Below are positions 47,801 through 55,659 of a DNA stretch of 64,000 bases, piece after piece. This DNA comes from Actinomadura pelletieri DSM 43383. GTDB taxonomy: Bacteria > Actinomycetota > Actinomycetes > Streptosporangiales > Streptosporangiaceae. Each line of letters begins with the position of its first letter. Position 1 is the stretch's first letter. The translations under genes were made by a program, and so were the position numbers. The stretch is from contig NZ_RBWU01000002.1 of the NCBI RefSeq assembly GCF_003634705.1, forward strand, positions 1,178,001 to 1,242,000. The letters run 5' to 3'. A model generated the notes under the pieces. That model did not search any database. It saw only the letters and a program-made list of their open reading frames with translations, and was not told the origin of the DNA.

Positions 47801-48106
47801 ATGGTCGAGACGACCGGTTGGCCGGAGCTGGAGTTCGTCTGCAACGGCGGTGGCGGTTGCGTGCTGGTCGAGGTGGTCGCGGGCGCGGTGGTGATCCGCG
47901 ACTCCAAGAACCCGTACCAGGCGGGGCTGGTGTTCAGCCGGCGGGAGTACGCCGACTTCCGCCGCCGGGTGCGCGGCGGCTCCCTGCCGCGGCGCGCCGT
48001 CCGGAGGGCGACGCGGGTGCTGCGGCGCGTGGCCTCCCGCATGACGGTGGCGGCGGACGTCGCCCGGGGCTGGATCCGCGGCTGGATCCGGGACCTGCTC
48101 GGCTGA
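47801..48106 (+). CDS. DUF397-like protein with long basic C-terminal extension
   Basis: 101 residues from ATG 47801, with AAGGGA. Residues 1-60 follow the DUF397 layout (WPELEFVCNGGGGCVLVEVVAGAVVIRDSKNPYQ, then FSRREYADFRRRVR). The usual W-R-K-S-x-x-S start is altered, and a 40-residue Arg-rich extension (RRAVRRATRVLRRVASRMTVAAD, then WIRGWIRDLLG) with two Trp-containing amphipathic repeats follows. It lies between the BTAD operon and a separate XRE/DUF5753 gene, the typical regulator of DUF397 genes, which is convergent here. Confidence 0.65.
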   Translation: MVETTGWPELEFVCNGGGGCVLVEVVAGAVVIRDSKNPYQAGLVFSRREYADFRRRVRGGSLPRRAVRRATRVLRRVASRMTVAADVARGWIRGWIRDLLG

Positions 48107-48119
48107 GTCAGGGGGCCGA

Positions 48120-48163
48120 GGCTCCGCGTGCCACCGGTCGTCGGACCGGTGGCACGCGGAGCC
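48120..48163. terminator. bidirectional terminator between DUF397-like and XRE genes
   Basis: Perfect 20-bp stem (48120-48139 with 48144-48163) around GTCG. It separates two convergent genes by only 14 bases from either stop. One of the strongest hairpins in the window. Confidence 0.85.
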
Positions 48164-48176
48164 GCCCCCGCCCCCA

Positions 48177-49127
48177 TCATTCGTCCTCCGCGAGCGCTCG
48201 GATGTCGGCTCCGATCGAGGCCAGCAGGTCACGGGCGTCGTCCCCGTACACCGCCGCCTGTTCGAGCCGCGCCCACTGCCGCTGGTAGAGGGCGATCTGC
48301 AGGGGGTCGCCGACGGTGAGGTTGGCGTGCACGGTCTCCACCAGGGCCAGTGCGGCGGCCTCGTCGGCCTCGAAGCCGTCCCCGTCCCCGTCCCCGGGCC
48401 CGTCCCTGTCGCCGTGCCCGCCGCTGGGCGCCGCCTCGATGGACTCCAGGACGACGAAACCGTGCGGGGCGTGCGTGCGGGCCGGGGCCGAGTGCGGGAT
48501 CAGACCGATGGAGACGTTCTCCAGGGTGCTCAGCGAGGCGATCCGGTCGAGCTGGGCGAGCAGCACCAGGGCCGGGCCGACCCGCCACCGCAGCGCCGCC
48601 TCGGTGATCAGGAACTCGAATCTGGTGGCCGGGTCGAACAGCGCGGCCTGGCGGTCCAACCGGGCCGTGACCACCACCGGGAGGTCGGTCTCGAGGTACG
48701 GGGGGTCGAACATGGCGAAGACCCGGCGCGCGTACTCCGCGGTCTGGAGCAGACCCGGAACGAGCGAGGGTTCGTAGATCCGCTTCGTCCTGGCCCGGCC
48801 TTCGATCTCCTGGATGTCGTCCTGGAGGTGGCCCTGATCGCGCAGGGCCGTGGACCAGGGATGGACCTCGGTGTAGGCGGCGTCGGCCAGGACGCCCAGC
48901 ATGGCGCCGACGTTCTCGGAGCAGCCCACCGCCGCTCCCCAGGAGGCCACCTCGACGGCGGTCGGAATCGTGATCGCCGACTCGATGCGGGAGACCTTCG
49001 ACTGGCTGATCCCGATCCGCTCGGCGAGCTGCCGCCCGGAGAGCCCGGCCTGGTCACGAAGCCGCCGCAGCTCTCCGGCCAGCCGCCGGCGGCTGCTGAG
49101 AAGGGTCCTGTCGTCCTCCGTGACCAC
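48177..49127 (-). CDS. XRE-family regulator with DUF5753 domain
   Basis: 316 residues from GTG 49127. HTH at about 15-70 (RLAGELRRLRDQAGLSGRQLAERIGISQSKVSRIES). DUF5753 follows (RTKRIYEPSLVPGLLQTAEYARRVFAMFD, ARLDRQAALFDPATRFEFLITEAALRWRVG, LLAQLDRIASLSTLENVSIGLIP, THAPHGFVVLES). A low-complexity Gly/Asp insertion (GDRDGPGDGDGDG) lies before the last helix pair. It likely partners the convergent DUF397-like protein. The upstream part of the open frame to 49286 is not protein-like. Confidence 0.85.
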   Translation of the reverse strand: MVTEDDRTLLSSRRRLAGELRRLRDQAGLSGRQLAERIGISQSKVSRIESAITIPTAVEVASWGAAVGCSENVGAMLGVLADAAYTEVHPWSTALRDQGHLQDDIQEIEGRARTKRIYEPSLVPGLLQTAEYARRVFAMFDPPYLETDLPVVVTARLDRQAALFDPATRFEFLITEAALRWRVGPALVLLAQLDRIASLSTLENVSIGLIPHSAPARTHAPHGFVVLESIEAAPSGGHGDRDGPGDGDGDGFEADEAAALALVETVHANLTVGDPLQIALYQRQWARLEQAAVYGDDARDLLASIGADIRALAEDE

Positions 49128-49488
49128 GAAGCCCCCGAATTCACGTGCATCATGCTGAATCGCTGATCTTTCGCCGAATTCTCGGACGGTTTCGACTTGG
49201 AGCGAGTCAACAGCGCTGCGGAACCGGATGTCAACGGCTGATTCCGGTGCCGGATGCCCGCATGTGGACACGAAGATCGTTATCAACTGATGCAGATCTT
49301 GATTCAGAACTATTCAGCCAGCTGAGCGGCATGAACCGAGATCAAGATCGATTAATGGCGCTTCGGGTTGTGTGGAAAATTGCGCTTTCCGTCCCGGACA
49401 TGGGTCAGGGCCGGTGCCGCGCTGTTCGCAGCCGGCACCGGCCCTGGGTTCAGCGGATCAGCCGATCAGTGATCGGCGGATCGGTCGA
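49128..49488. other. 361-base promoter and terminator region
   Basis: Promoter region for the XRE gene on the right of its start and terminator for the chitinase on the left end. Apart from the hairpin at 49406-49446 and some ATCxGCCGATCA-like repeats near 49450-49495, nothing was found. Confidence 0.5.
49406..49446 (-). terminator. terminator of the chitinase operon
   Basis: 14-bp perfect inverted repeat (CAGGGCCGGTGCCG and complement) with a 13-base loop, 43 bases downstream of the stop of the leftward GH18 gene. Confidence 0.75.
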
Positions 49489-52053
49489 TCATTTACCGAG
49501 GCTCTCGTCGAGAGTCTTGGTCAGGACGCCCGGGTCACCGGACATCTCCCAGATCATCGCGCCGAGCATGTTCTTCTTCTTGAGCCAGTCGACCTTCTTC
49601 TGGATCGACCACGCGTCGTCGAACGTCCACCACTGGCCGTTCTCACCGGTGTAGCAGGACGTCGCGACCGCCTGCTCGTCATGGACGATCCGGCAGTTCG
49701 GGACGCTGGCGAGCAGGTTGCTGTACCCGCGCGTTCCGGCCTCCTCGGCGAACTGGCCGGGGGCCGCGCCGTTCGCGTCCTGCCACTCGCCGCCCTTGCC
49801 GCCGTCCTTCACTTCCTTCCAGCCGCGGCCGTAGTAGGCCAGGCCGATCGTCAGCTTCCGCGGGTTGATCCCGGCGTCCAGATACGGCTGCACAGCGTTC
49901 TCGACGCTGAAGTGGAACGAGTACGGGTCATCTTTGTCGGTGTACAGGTTGCCCTGGTGGCCCGTCCGCTTGGGCTCCCAGGAGTCGTCGCTGCCCGCGC
50001 CGTGGAAGTCGTAGCCCTGGATGTTGAACATGTCCATGGACTTGGCGACCTCCGCCAGTTCCCAGCCGGCCTCGATCTTCGCCGGGTCGGCGGGGGTGAA
50101 CGCGGTGAGCAGGTAGCGCTGGCCGGTCGACTTGGTCATCTCGTCGAGCTGACGCCGGAACTCCTCGATCAGCAGCGTGTTATTGCGCTTGTCGTCCGGG
50201 CTGACGTGGTTGCCCGGGTGCCCCTCGGCGCCCGGCCACTCCCAGTCGAGGTCGATGCCGTCGAAGATGCCCGCGCCCGTCCCGGGGCCGCCCGCGCCGT
50301 TGTACACGGGCAGGTTGCCCTTGATGTAGATGTCGAGGCAGGACTCGACGAACTTCTTCCGGGACGCGTCGGTCTTGGCGACGTCGGAGAAGTACTTGGA
50401 GTACGTCCAGCCGCCGAGCGAGATCAGCACCTTCAGGTGCGGGTACTTCGCCTTGAGCTTCTTCAGCTGGTTGTAGTTGCCGCGCAGCTTCTCCCAGCCG
50501 GTGTCGCCGACGCCGTCGACGGACTGCCCGGCGCTGAACGGACGCCCGTAGTCGGCCTCGGCGTCGCCCGCGCCGTCACCCTGGTTCGGGTCCTGCGGGT
50601 TCTGCGAGGTGCCCTTGGTGACACCGTGCAGACACGTCAGGTTGCGCGGGTCGATGTTGCCGAACGCGTAGTTGATGTGGGTCAGCCGCCGCGCGTTCCC
50701 GGTGGTGTCCAGGTTCTTCACGAAGTACTGGCGACCGTAGATGCCCCACTGGACGAAGTAGCCGACCTTGGCGTAGCCGTCGCCGACCACGTCGGCGGTC
50801 TGCACCTCGATGGCCGAGCTGGCCTCGGACACGTTGTCGTACTTGTCGCGGGCCTTGACGCTGAAGCTGTACTTCGTGGACGGCGACAGCCCCGCGACGT
50901 TCGCGGACGTCTCCGTCACGGTCGTCGCGACCTTGCCGTTCACCAGCACGTCGTAGTTCGCCACGCCGCTGTTGTCGGTCGAGGCGTTCCACGCCAGCTT
51001 CACGCTGCCGGAGTCCTTGCCGGTGCTGCGCAGCCCCGTCGGGACGGACGGCGCCACGGTGTCGTCGGCCGGGTTGTTCGTCTTGACGGTGAGGGGCGAG
51101 CTGGCGGGGGACAGGGTTCCCTTGCGGTCCCGCGCCTTCACCGTGAAGGTGTACTCGGTGTTGGGCGTGAGGCCCGTGACCGTGGCGGCCGTGTCCGGCA
51201 CCGTCGTGGCGAGCGTGTCGCCGTTGTACACCTCGTACGCGGTGATCGGCAGGCTGCCGGCCTTCGCCTCGTCCCAGTCCAGCGTGACCGTCTTGGTGGT
51301 CTTCACCGGCGAGGTCAGGTTGCCGGGCGCCGCCGGGGGCGCGTCCGCCGAACCGTCGCAGTTGACGTCGTTGACGCGGCAGGTGGCCGGCTGCGCGCCC
51401 GACCTGCTCACGGTGAACGTCGGGCTGTACGGCTCGGTGGTCCGTCCGGCGCCCACGGTGCTGTTGTAGTGGGCGGGGGACAGGGTCCACGTGTTCCCCG
51501 TCTGGCTGAGCGACCCGTTGTCGGCGTTGCTGGCGGTGACGCCGGCGGGCAGGGTGAACACGATCGACCAGGACTGGATCGTCGCCGAGGAGTTGTTCGC
51601 CACGATGAACTTGGCGCGCGATCCCTCGACGGAGTACGCGGCGGTGACGCCGTCCGCCGTCGGCGGCGCCTCACCCGTGCCGTCACAGTTCGCGCCGTTC
51701 AACTTGCAGTTCGCCGGCTGGGCCGCGGAACTCAACGTGAACGTCGGGCTGTACGGGTCGGTGGTCGCGCCGCCGCGAAGCGTGTCGATGTAGAACAGCG
51801 GGCGGAGCGTCACCTTGGTGCCGTCCTGCGACAACGTGGCGTTCTGCGGGCTGCTGGCGGTCACACCCGCGGGGAGCTCGAACGTCAACGTCCAACCGCT
51901 GATAGAGGACGAACCGGGATTGGTAACCACATATTTTCCGGTCGTCCCGGACAAGCTGAAGGTCGCCGTGAGGCGGTCCGCCGCGCGCGCGGGAGCGACG
52001 GCGAGCGCGGCCACGACGACGAAGGTGAGCAAGATTCCGATCATTCGGCGCAT
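49489..52053 (-). CDS. secreted multidomain GH18 chitinase
   Basis: 854 residues from ATG 52053 (GTG 52062 possible). Signal peptide (MIGILLTFVVVAALAVAPARA), two CBM2-like carbohydrate-binding domains (about 28-125 and 140-240, each with GWTL/SWSI-type strands and a Cys pair), two fibronectin III domains (about 245-425), then the GH18 domain. Catalytic motif DGIDLDWEW near 600. The domain also has FVQWGIYGRQYFVKNL, LKVLISLGGWTYS, and a C-terminal MIWEMSGD. It hydrolyses chitin outside the cell. It follows the DUF305 gene by ten bases in the same transcript. Confidence 0.95.
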   Translation of the reverse strand: MRRMIGILLTFVVVAALAVAPARAADRLTATFSLSGTTGKYVVTNPGSSSISGWTLTFELPAGVTASSPQNATLSQDGTKVTLRPLFYIDTLRGGATTDPYSPTFTLSSAAQPANCKLNGANCDGTGEAPPTADGVTAAYSVEGSRAKFIVANNSSATIQSWSIVFTLPAGVTASNADNGSLSQTGNTWTLSPAHYNSTVGAGRTTEPYSPTFTVSRSGAQPATCRVNDVNCDGSADAPPAAPGNLTSPVKTTKTVTLDWDEAKAGSLPITAYEVYNGDTLATTVPDTAATVTGLTPNTEYTFTVKARDRKGTLSPASSPLTVKTNNPADDTVAPSVPTGLRSTGKDSGSVKLAWNASTDNSGVANYDVLVNGKVATTVTETSANVAGLSPSTKYSFSVKARDKYDNVSEASSAIEVQTADVVGDGYAKVGYFVQWGIYGRQYFVKNLDTTGNARRLTHINYAFGNIDPRNLTCLHGVTKGTSQNPQDPNQGDGAGDAEADYGRPFSAGQSVDGVGDTGWEKLRGNYNQLKKLKAKYPHLKVLISLGGWTYSKYFSDVAKTDASRKKFVESCLDIYIKGNLPVYNGAGGPGTGAGIFDGIDLDWEWPGAEGHPGNHVSPDDKRNNTLLIEEFRRQLDEMTKSTGQRYLLTAFTPADPAKIEAGWELAEVAKSMDMFNIQGYDFHGAGSDDSWEPKRTGHQGNLYTDKDDPYSFHFSVENAVQPYLDAGINPRKLTIGLAYYGRGWKEVKDGGKGGEWQDANGAAPGQFAEEAGTRGYSNLLASVPNCRIVHDEQAVATSCYTGENGQWWTFDDAWSIQKKVDWLKKKNMLGAMIWEMSGDPGVLTKTLDESLGK

Positions 52054-52062
52054 GCCGAACAC

Positions 52063-52875
52063 CTACTTCCGGTGGGAGTCTTCCGGGGGTCGGGATCCTT
52101 CCGAGGATGGGGGGCCGAGTATCGCCAGCATCTGATCTATCTGCGCCGACCGTGACCGGTCGACGCGTGCCGCCAGGTTCCGCGTCCAGGCGTCCTCGCC
52201 CTTGCCGGTCTCCAGACGGGCCATCTGGAGGGCGTCGTCCTGGTGGCCGATCAGCAGGTTGAGGAACGCGCGCTCGAAACGGTCCGGCGGGTTCCGCACC
52301 AACACCGCCAGTTCGGCGTCGGTGGTCTGGGGCATGCCGCCGTGCGCGGCATGTTCGTGCGTCTGCGCGCGCAGCGGTCGTCGCCACTCGCGCAGGCGTC
52401 GCTGCATCTGTTCCGCCTCGGCGATCTGCGTGCTCTCGATCGCCAGGGCGAGCGTCCGCACCTGCGGACTGACCGGATGCTCCTTCGCCAGGCGCACGAG
52501 CTTCACGCCCTGTTCCTGGTGCGGCAGCATCATCTGGAGGAACATCACGTCCTGGGAGTTGAAGCCGTCTCCGCCGCGTGACGCTGGGGCGGGGCCGCCG
52601 GACGGCGAACCGCCGGCGGCCCCGCACTGGGCGAACACCAAGGCGACACACGCGATGAGGAGCGCCACCGCGCCGTATTTGACTACGCCGCGCATAGCCG
52701 CGGGACGTTCCGACGGGTCGCCGTCCGTCACAGGGGGTGCGGCCGCAGGGGAAACGGCCGTATGACGGTCGGTCGCAGGGAGGTCGGTCGTCCGGGGGCC
52801 GGCCGCGGGAGGTACGGCCGCGGGGCGTTCGGTCGCGTGGCGCTTCATGGGAGGCAACTCATCGCGTTCGGTCAT
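52063..52875 (-). CDS. DUF305 membrane protein
   Basis: 270 residues. Cytoplasmic N-terminus (about 60 residues, low-complexity Pro/Thr with repeated TERPAAVPP, TDRHTAVSP, SERPAAM), one membrane helix (VVKYGAVALLIACVALVFA), then an extracellular DUF305 domain: DVMFLQMMLPHQEQGVKLVRLA, TEAEQMQRRLREW-like AEAEQMQRRLREWRRPL, HEHAAHGGM, and NLLIGHQDDALQMARLE. The three H-x-x-x-G and D-x-M-F patterns are typical. DUF305 proteins are linked to copper or to metal-dependent envelope chemistry, and the LPMO upstream is a copper enzyme. It lies 11 bases from the LPMO stop. Confidence 0.88.
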   Translation of the reverse strand: MTERDELPPMKRHATERPAAVPPAAGPRTTDLPATDRHTAVSPAAAPPVTDGDPSERPAAMRGVVKYGAVALLIACVALVFAQCGAAGGSPSGGPAPASRGGDGFNSQDVMFLQMMLPHQEQGVKLVRLAKEHPVSPQVRTLALAIESTQIAEAEQMQRRLREWRRPLRAQTHEHAAHGGMPQTTDAELAVLVRNPPDRFERAFLNLLIGHQDDALQMARLETGKGEDAWTRNLAARVDRSRSAQIDQMLAILGPPSSEGSRPPEDSHRK

Positions 52876-52885
52876 CCTGCCGCGC

Positions 52886-53758
52886 TCAGACCTTCTGCCA
52901 GAGCGCGGTGGTGTTCGCGGGTTCCCAGCCCGCGAGCGCGGTGTGCGCTTGCAGGCACTTGTAGGACACGCCGCCGTACGTCACCTGGTCGCCCGCCTTG
53001 TAGGCCGTGCCGGCGGTCCAGGAGCCGCTGCTCGGCGGGTCGGTCGGCGGGTCCGTGGGCGGGTCGGTCGGTGGGTCGGTGGGCGGGTCGGTCGGTGGGT
53101 CGGTCGGGGGTGTGCTCGTTCCTCCGAAGTCGACGTCGGAACAGGTGTAGAACGCCTCCTCGCTGTACAGCACCCGCTGCCAGATCGAGTAGAGGACGTG
53201 CCTGCCGGTACGCGGCGGAATGTTGATCGTCCACTTGGTGAAAGTGGTCGGGTTCTGGCTCTTGAACGTCTGGATGTGCTCCAGGTCCGACCAGCGCAGC
53301 GGCTGCGTCGGGTCCCAACCCTGACGGGTGATGTAGAACTCGAAGTTGCTGCCCCCGTGCGGGGCGGTCGCGTGGTACGTGATCGTCTGCGGGCCGGACG
53401 ACATCGGCTTGGCGGGCCAGTCGGCGCGCGGGAGGTCCAGGCCGCGGAACTTGGCCCGGCCGGCGCTGCACAGCTGCCCGTCCGGGATGAGTTCCCGGTG
53501 CTTGCCGCCGGCGTTGATCAGCGACACCTCGTTCCAGTCGTAGAACGGCTGGGCGCCGCTGACGGCCACGGCCGCCTTGCACGCGTCGGACTTCGGGCTC
53601 TCCGGTCCCTCGTTCTTACAGGCGTACACGCGGCTCGGCGGGTCGGACATCGTGCCGTGCGCGCTCGCGCCGGTCGCGGTGCCGAGCACCACGAGCACGG
53701 ACGCCGCCGGGACGGCGACCGTGACCGCGGCCGCCTGTCTCGCTCGGTTCGATCTCAT
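52886..53758 (-). CDS. AA10 lytic polysaccharide monooxygenase with chitin-binding module
   Basis: 290 residues from ATG 53758, with GGAAGG. Signal peptide ends ASA, leaving His34 at the mature N-terminus (HGTMSDPPSRVYAC), the copper brace residue. A second His near 128 (TITYHATAPHGGSNFEFYITRQGW) and a Phe axial residue complete the site. A (PTDP)n linker follows at about 215-240, then a CBM5/12 domain (SWTAGTAYKAGDQVTYGGVSYKCLQAHTALAGWEPANTTALWQKV). It oxidatively cuts crystalline chitin, boosting the chitinases in the same operon. Confidence 0.95.
   Translation of the reverse strand: MRSNRARQAAAVTVAVPAASVLVVLGTATGASAHGTMSDPPSRVYACKNEGPESPKSDACKAAVAVSGAQPFYDWNEVSLINAGGKHRELIPDGQLCSAGRAKFRGLDLPRADWPAKPMSSGPQTITYHATAPHGGSNFEFYITRQGWDPTQPLRWSDLEHIQTFKSQNPTTFTKWTINIPPRTGRHVLYSIWQRVLYSEEAFYTCSDVDFGGTSTPPTDPPTDPPTDPPTDPPTDPPTDPPSSGSWTAGTAYKAGDQVTYGGVSYKCLQAHTALAGWEPANTTALWQKV
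53033..53110. repeat. 12-base tandem repeat encoding the PTDP linker
   Basis: Six or seven imperfect copies of a 12-base unit (GGGTCGGTSGGC-like) encode PTDPPTDP repeats of the LPMO linker. Repeat number in such linkers often varies between strains. Confidence 0.8.
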
Positions 53759-53785
53759 CGGGGTTCCTTCCGGTGGGGTGGGTTT

Positions 53786-53828
53786 CTCCGAGGAGGCCCG
53801 GACGCGGAGGCCCGGGGCCTCCTCGGAG
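53786..53828 (-). terminator. terminator between two chitin genes
   Basis: 14-bp inverted repeat (CTCCGAGGAGGCCC and complement), 15-base loop, downstream of the GH18 gene ending at 53865 and 28 bases before the LPMO start. It can attenuate read-through from the chitinase pair into the LPMO genes. Confidence 0.75.
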
Positions 53829-53864
53829 GTACGGGGACGGCTCGCGAGACGCGAGGCCGAGGGG

Positions 53865-55631
53865 TTACGGAAGGCCGTTGAGGAAGGGGCGGTGGCTGTT
53901 CATGAACTCCCACTTGTAGTAGCGGTCCCAGTTGATCGACCAGGTCATCAGCCCGCGGAAGGCCGGGGACGTCCCACCGCGGAGCTGGTACGAGCCGCAC
54001 CCCTGCCCCTTCACGAGGCAGTTCACGGCCTGCTGCACCTGGGCGGGCGGCGTGTGACCGTTGCCCGCGCTGACCGCGGCGGGCAGGCCGATGCCGATCT
54101 GGTCGGGGCGCAGGCCGGGGAACGTGTGACCGGTCTTCGCGACCGGGAACCCGGCCTTCACCATGTCGGTCATCGCGATGTGGAACTGCGCGCCGCCCAT
54201 GTTGTGGTACTGGTTGTCCAGCCCCATGACCGGCCCGGAGTTGTAGTCCTGGACGTGCAGGACGGTCAGCGCGTCCCGCATCGCGTGGATCACCGGGAGG
54301 TAGGCGCCCGTCCGGTTGTCCGCGCCGCCCGAGCCGCCGTAGAACTGGTAGCCGACCTGCACGAAGAACGTCTCCGGCGCCATTGTCAGGACGAAGTCGT
54401 TCCCGTACTTGGCCTTCAGCGACTTCAACGCCGAGATCAGGTTCACGATCACCGGGGTGGTCGGGTTCCGGAAGTCGGTGTCACCGCTGTTGAGGTAGAG
54501 CGAGTGGCCCTCGAAGTCGACGTCGAGACCGTCCAGCCCGTACCTGTCGATGATCGCCGACACGGACCGGACGAACGCGTCCCGCGCGCCCGCCGAGGTG
54601 AGCTGCACCTGGCCGTTCTGGCCGCCGATCGAGATCAGGACCTTCTTGCCCTGCGCCTGCTTCGCGCGGATCGCGGCGGTGAACTCCTCCTCGCTCTCCA
54701 CGTTCGGGCATTCGCTCACCGGGCAGCGGTTGAACCGGATGTCACCGGACGTGGACGACGTCGGCTCACCGAACGCGAGGTTGATGATGTCCCACGAGTC
54801 CGGGACGTCCGCCATCCGCACGTAGCCGGACCCGTTGGCGAAGCTGGCGTGCAGGTAGCCGATCAGCGCGTGCTTCGGCAGACCGGTGTCGACGCAGCCG
54901 CTCGTCCGGCCGCTGACCGCCGCCGACCTGGACGACTCGCCGACGTCGTTGTACGCGACGACCGTGTAGCTGTGCGAGCTGCACGCGTCCAGGCCCGAGA
55001 TGGTGGCGCTCGTGCCGGTCACCGTGGCCCGGACGGCGGAGGCCTCGTACACGCGGTAGCCGGTGACCGTTCCGGGCGCCGGTTCCCACGACAGGGCGAT
55101 CGAGTCGTCGGTGACCGTCCCGACCCGCGGGGACCCCGGCGCGCCGGGGACCCCGGGCTGGGGTTCGCCGCCCGGACCGTCCAGCACCACGTCGTCGGCG
55201 TGGTACGCGCCGTTGCCGTACCAACCGTGCAGGTAGATCTCCACGGTCTTCTGGTCGGCGCCGGTCGTGAACGACAGCGACAGCTTGGTGTAGTCGGACG
55301 CGGACGGAGCCCACGTCCGACTGCCACCGGTCACGCCCATGTACACGTAGCTGCCGCGCACCCACGCGGACAGCTCGTACGCGGTGTTGGGCTTGACGCT
55401 GACGGTCTGCGAGCACTGCCCGGTGCTTCCGGCGCTCACCCCGCCCGCGAGGGCGTACGAGCCCGTCCGCACGGGGGTGGTCACGGTCGTGCCGCCGCCG
55501 GCGCAGGTCCAGCCGTTCAGCGACCCGCTCTCGAAGCCGGCGTTGGCGAGCACGTTGGCCGCCTGCGCCGGGTTCGGGAGCCCGATGAGCAGCCCGGCGG
55601 TCAGCACCGCCGGGGCCCAGATCTTCTTCAT
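53865..55631 (-). CDS. secreted GH18 chitinase with CBM4/9-like and FN3 domains
   Basis: 588 residues from ATG 55631. Signal peptide (WAPAVLTAGLLIGLPNPAQA), a carbohydrate-binding CBM4/9/CenC-like jelly-roll (ANVLANAGFESGSLNGWTC, AYHADDVVLDG), FN3 (GTVTDDSIALSWEPAPGTVTGYRVYE), and GH18 catalytic domain with DGLDVDFEG near 367. Ends MTWSINWDRYYKWEFMNSHRPFLNGLP. It is 28 bases downstream of the next chitinase gene, so the two form an operon. Confidence 0.95.
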   Translation of the reverse strand: MKKIWAPAVLTAGLLIGLPNPAQAANVLANAGFESGSLNGWTCAGGGTTVTTPVRTGSYALAGGVSAGSTGQCSQTVSVKPNTAYELSAWVRGSYVYMGVTGGSRTWAPSASDYTKLSLSFTTGADQKTVEIYLHGWYGNGAYHADDVVLDGPGGEPQPGVPGAPGSPRVGTVTDDSIALSWEPAPGTVTGYRVYEASAVRATVTGTSATISGLDACSSHSYTVVAYNDVGESSRSAAVSGRTSGCVDTGLPKHALIGYLHASFANGSGYVRMADVPDSWDIINLAFGEPTSSTSGDIRFNRCPVSECPNVESEEEFTAAIRAKQAQGKKVLISIGGQNGQVQLTSAGARDAFVRSVSAIIDRYGLDGLDVDFEGHSLYLNSGDTDFRNPTTPVIVNLISALKSLKAKYGNDFVLTMAPETFFVQVGYQFYGGSGGADNRTGAYLPVIHAMRDALTVLHVQDYNSGPVMGLDNQYHNMGGAQFHIAMTDMVKAGFPVAKTGHTFPGLRPDQIGIGLPAAVSAGNGHTPPAQVQQAVNCLVKGQGCGSYQLRGGTSPAFRGLMTWSINWDRYYKWEFMNSHRPFLNGLP

Positions 55632-55659
55632 GTCCGTCCCTCTGGGAGAGCGTGTCCGG

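Noticed and set aside
49372..52155. A 927-residue plus-strand frame over the chitinase
   Set aside because: Antisense shadow of the GH18 gene. No ribosome site and no recognisable domain.
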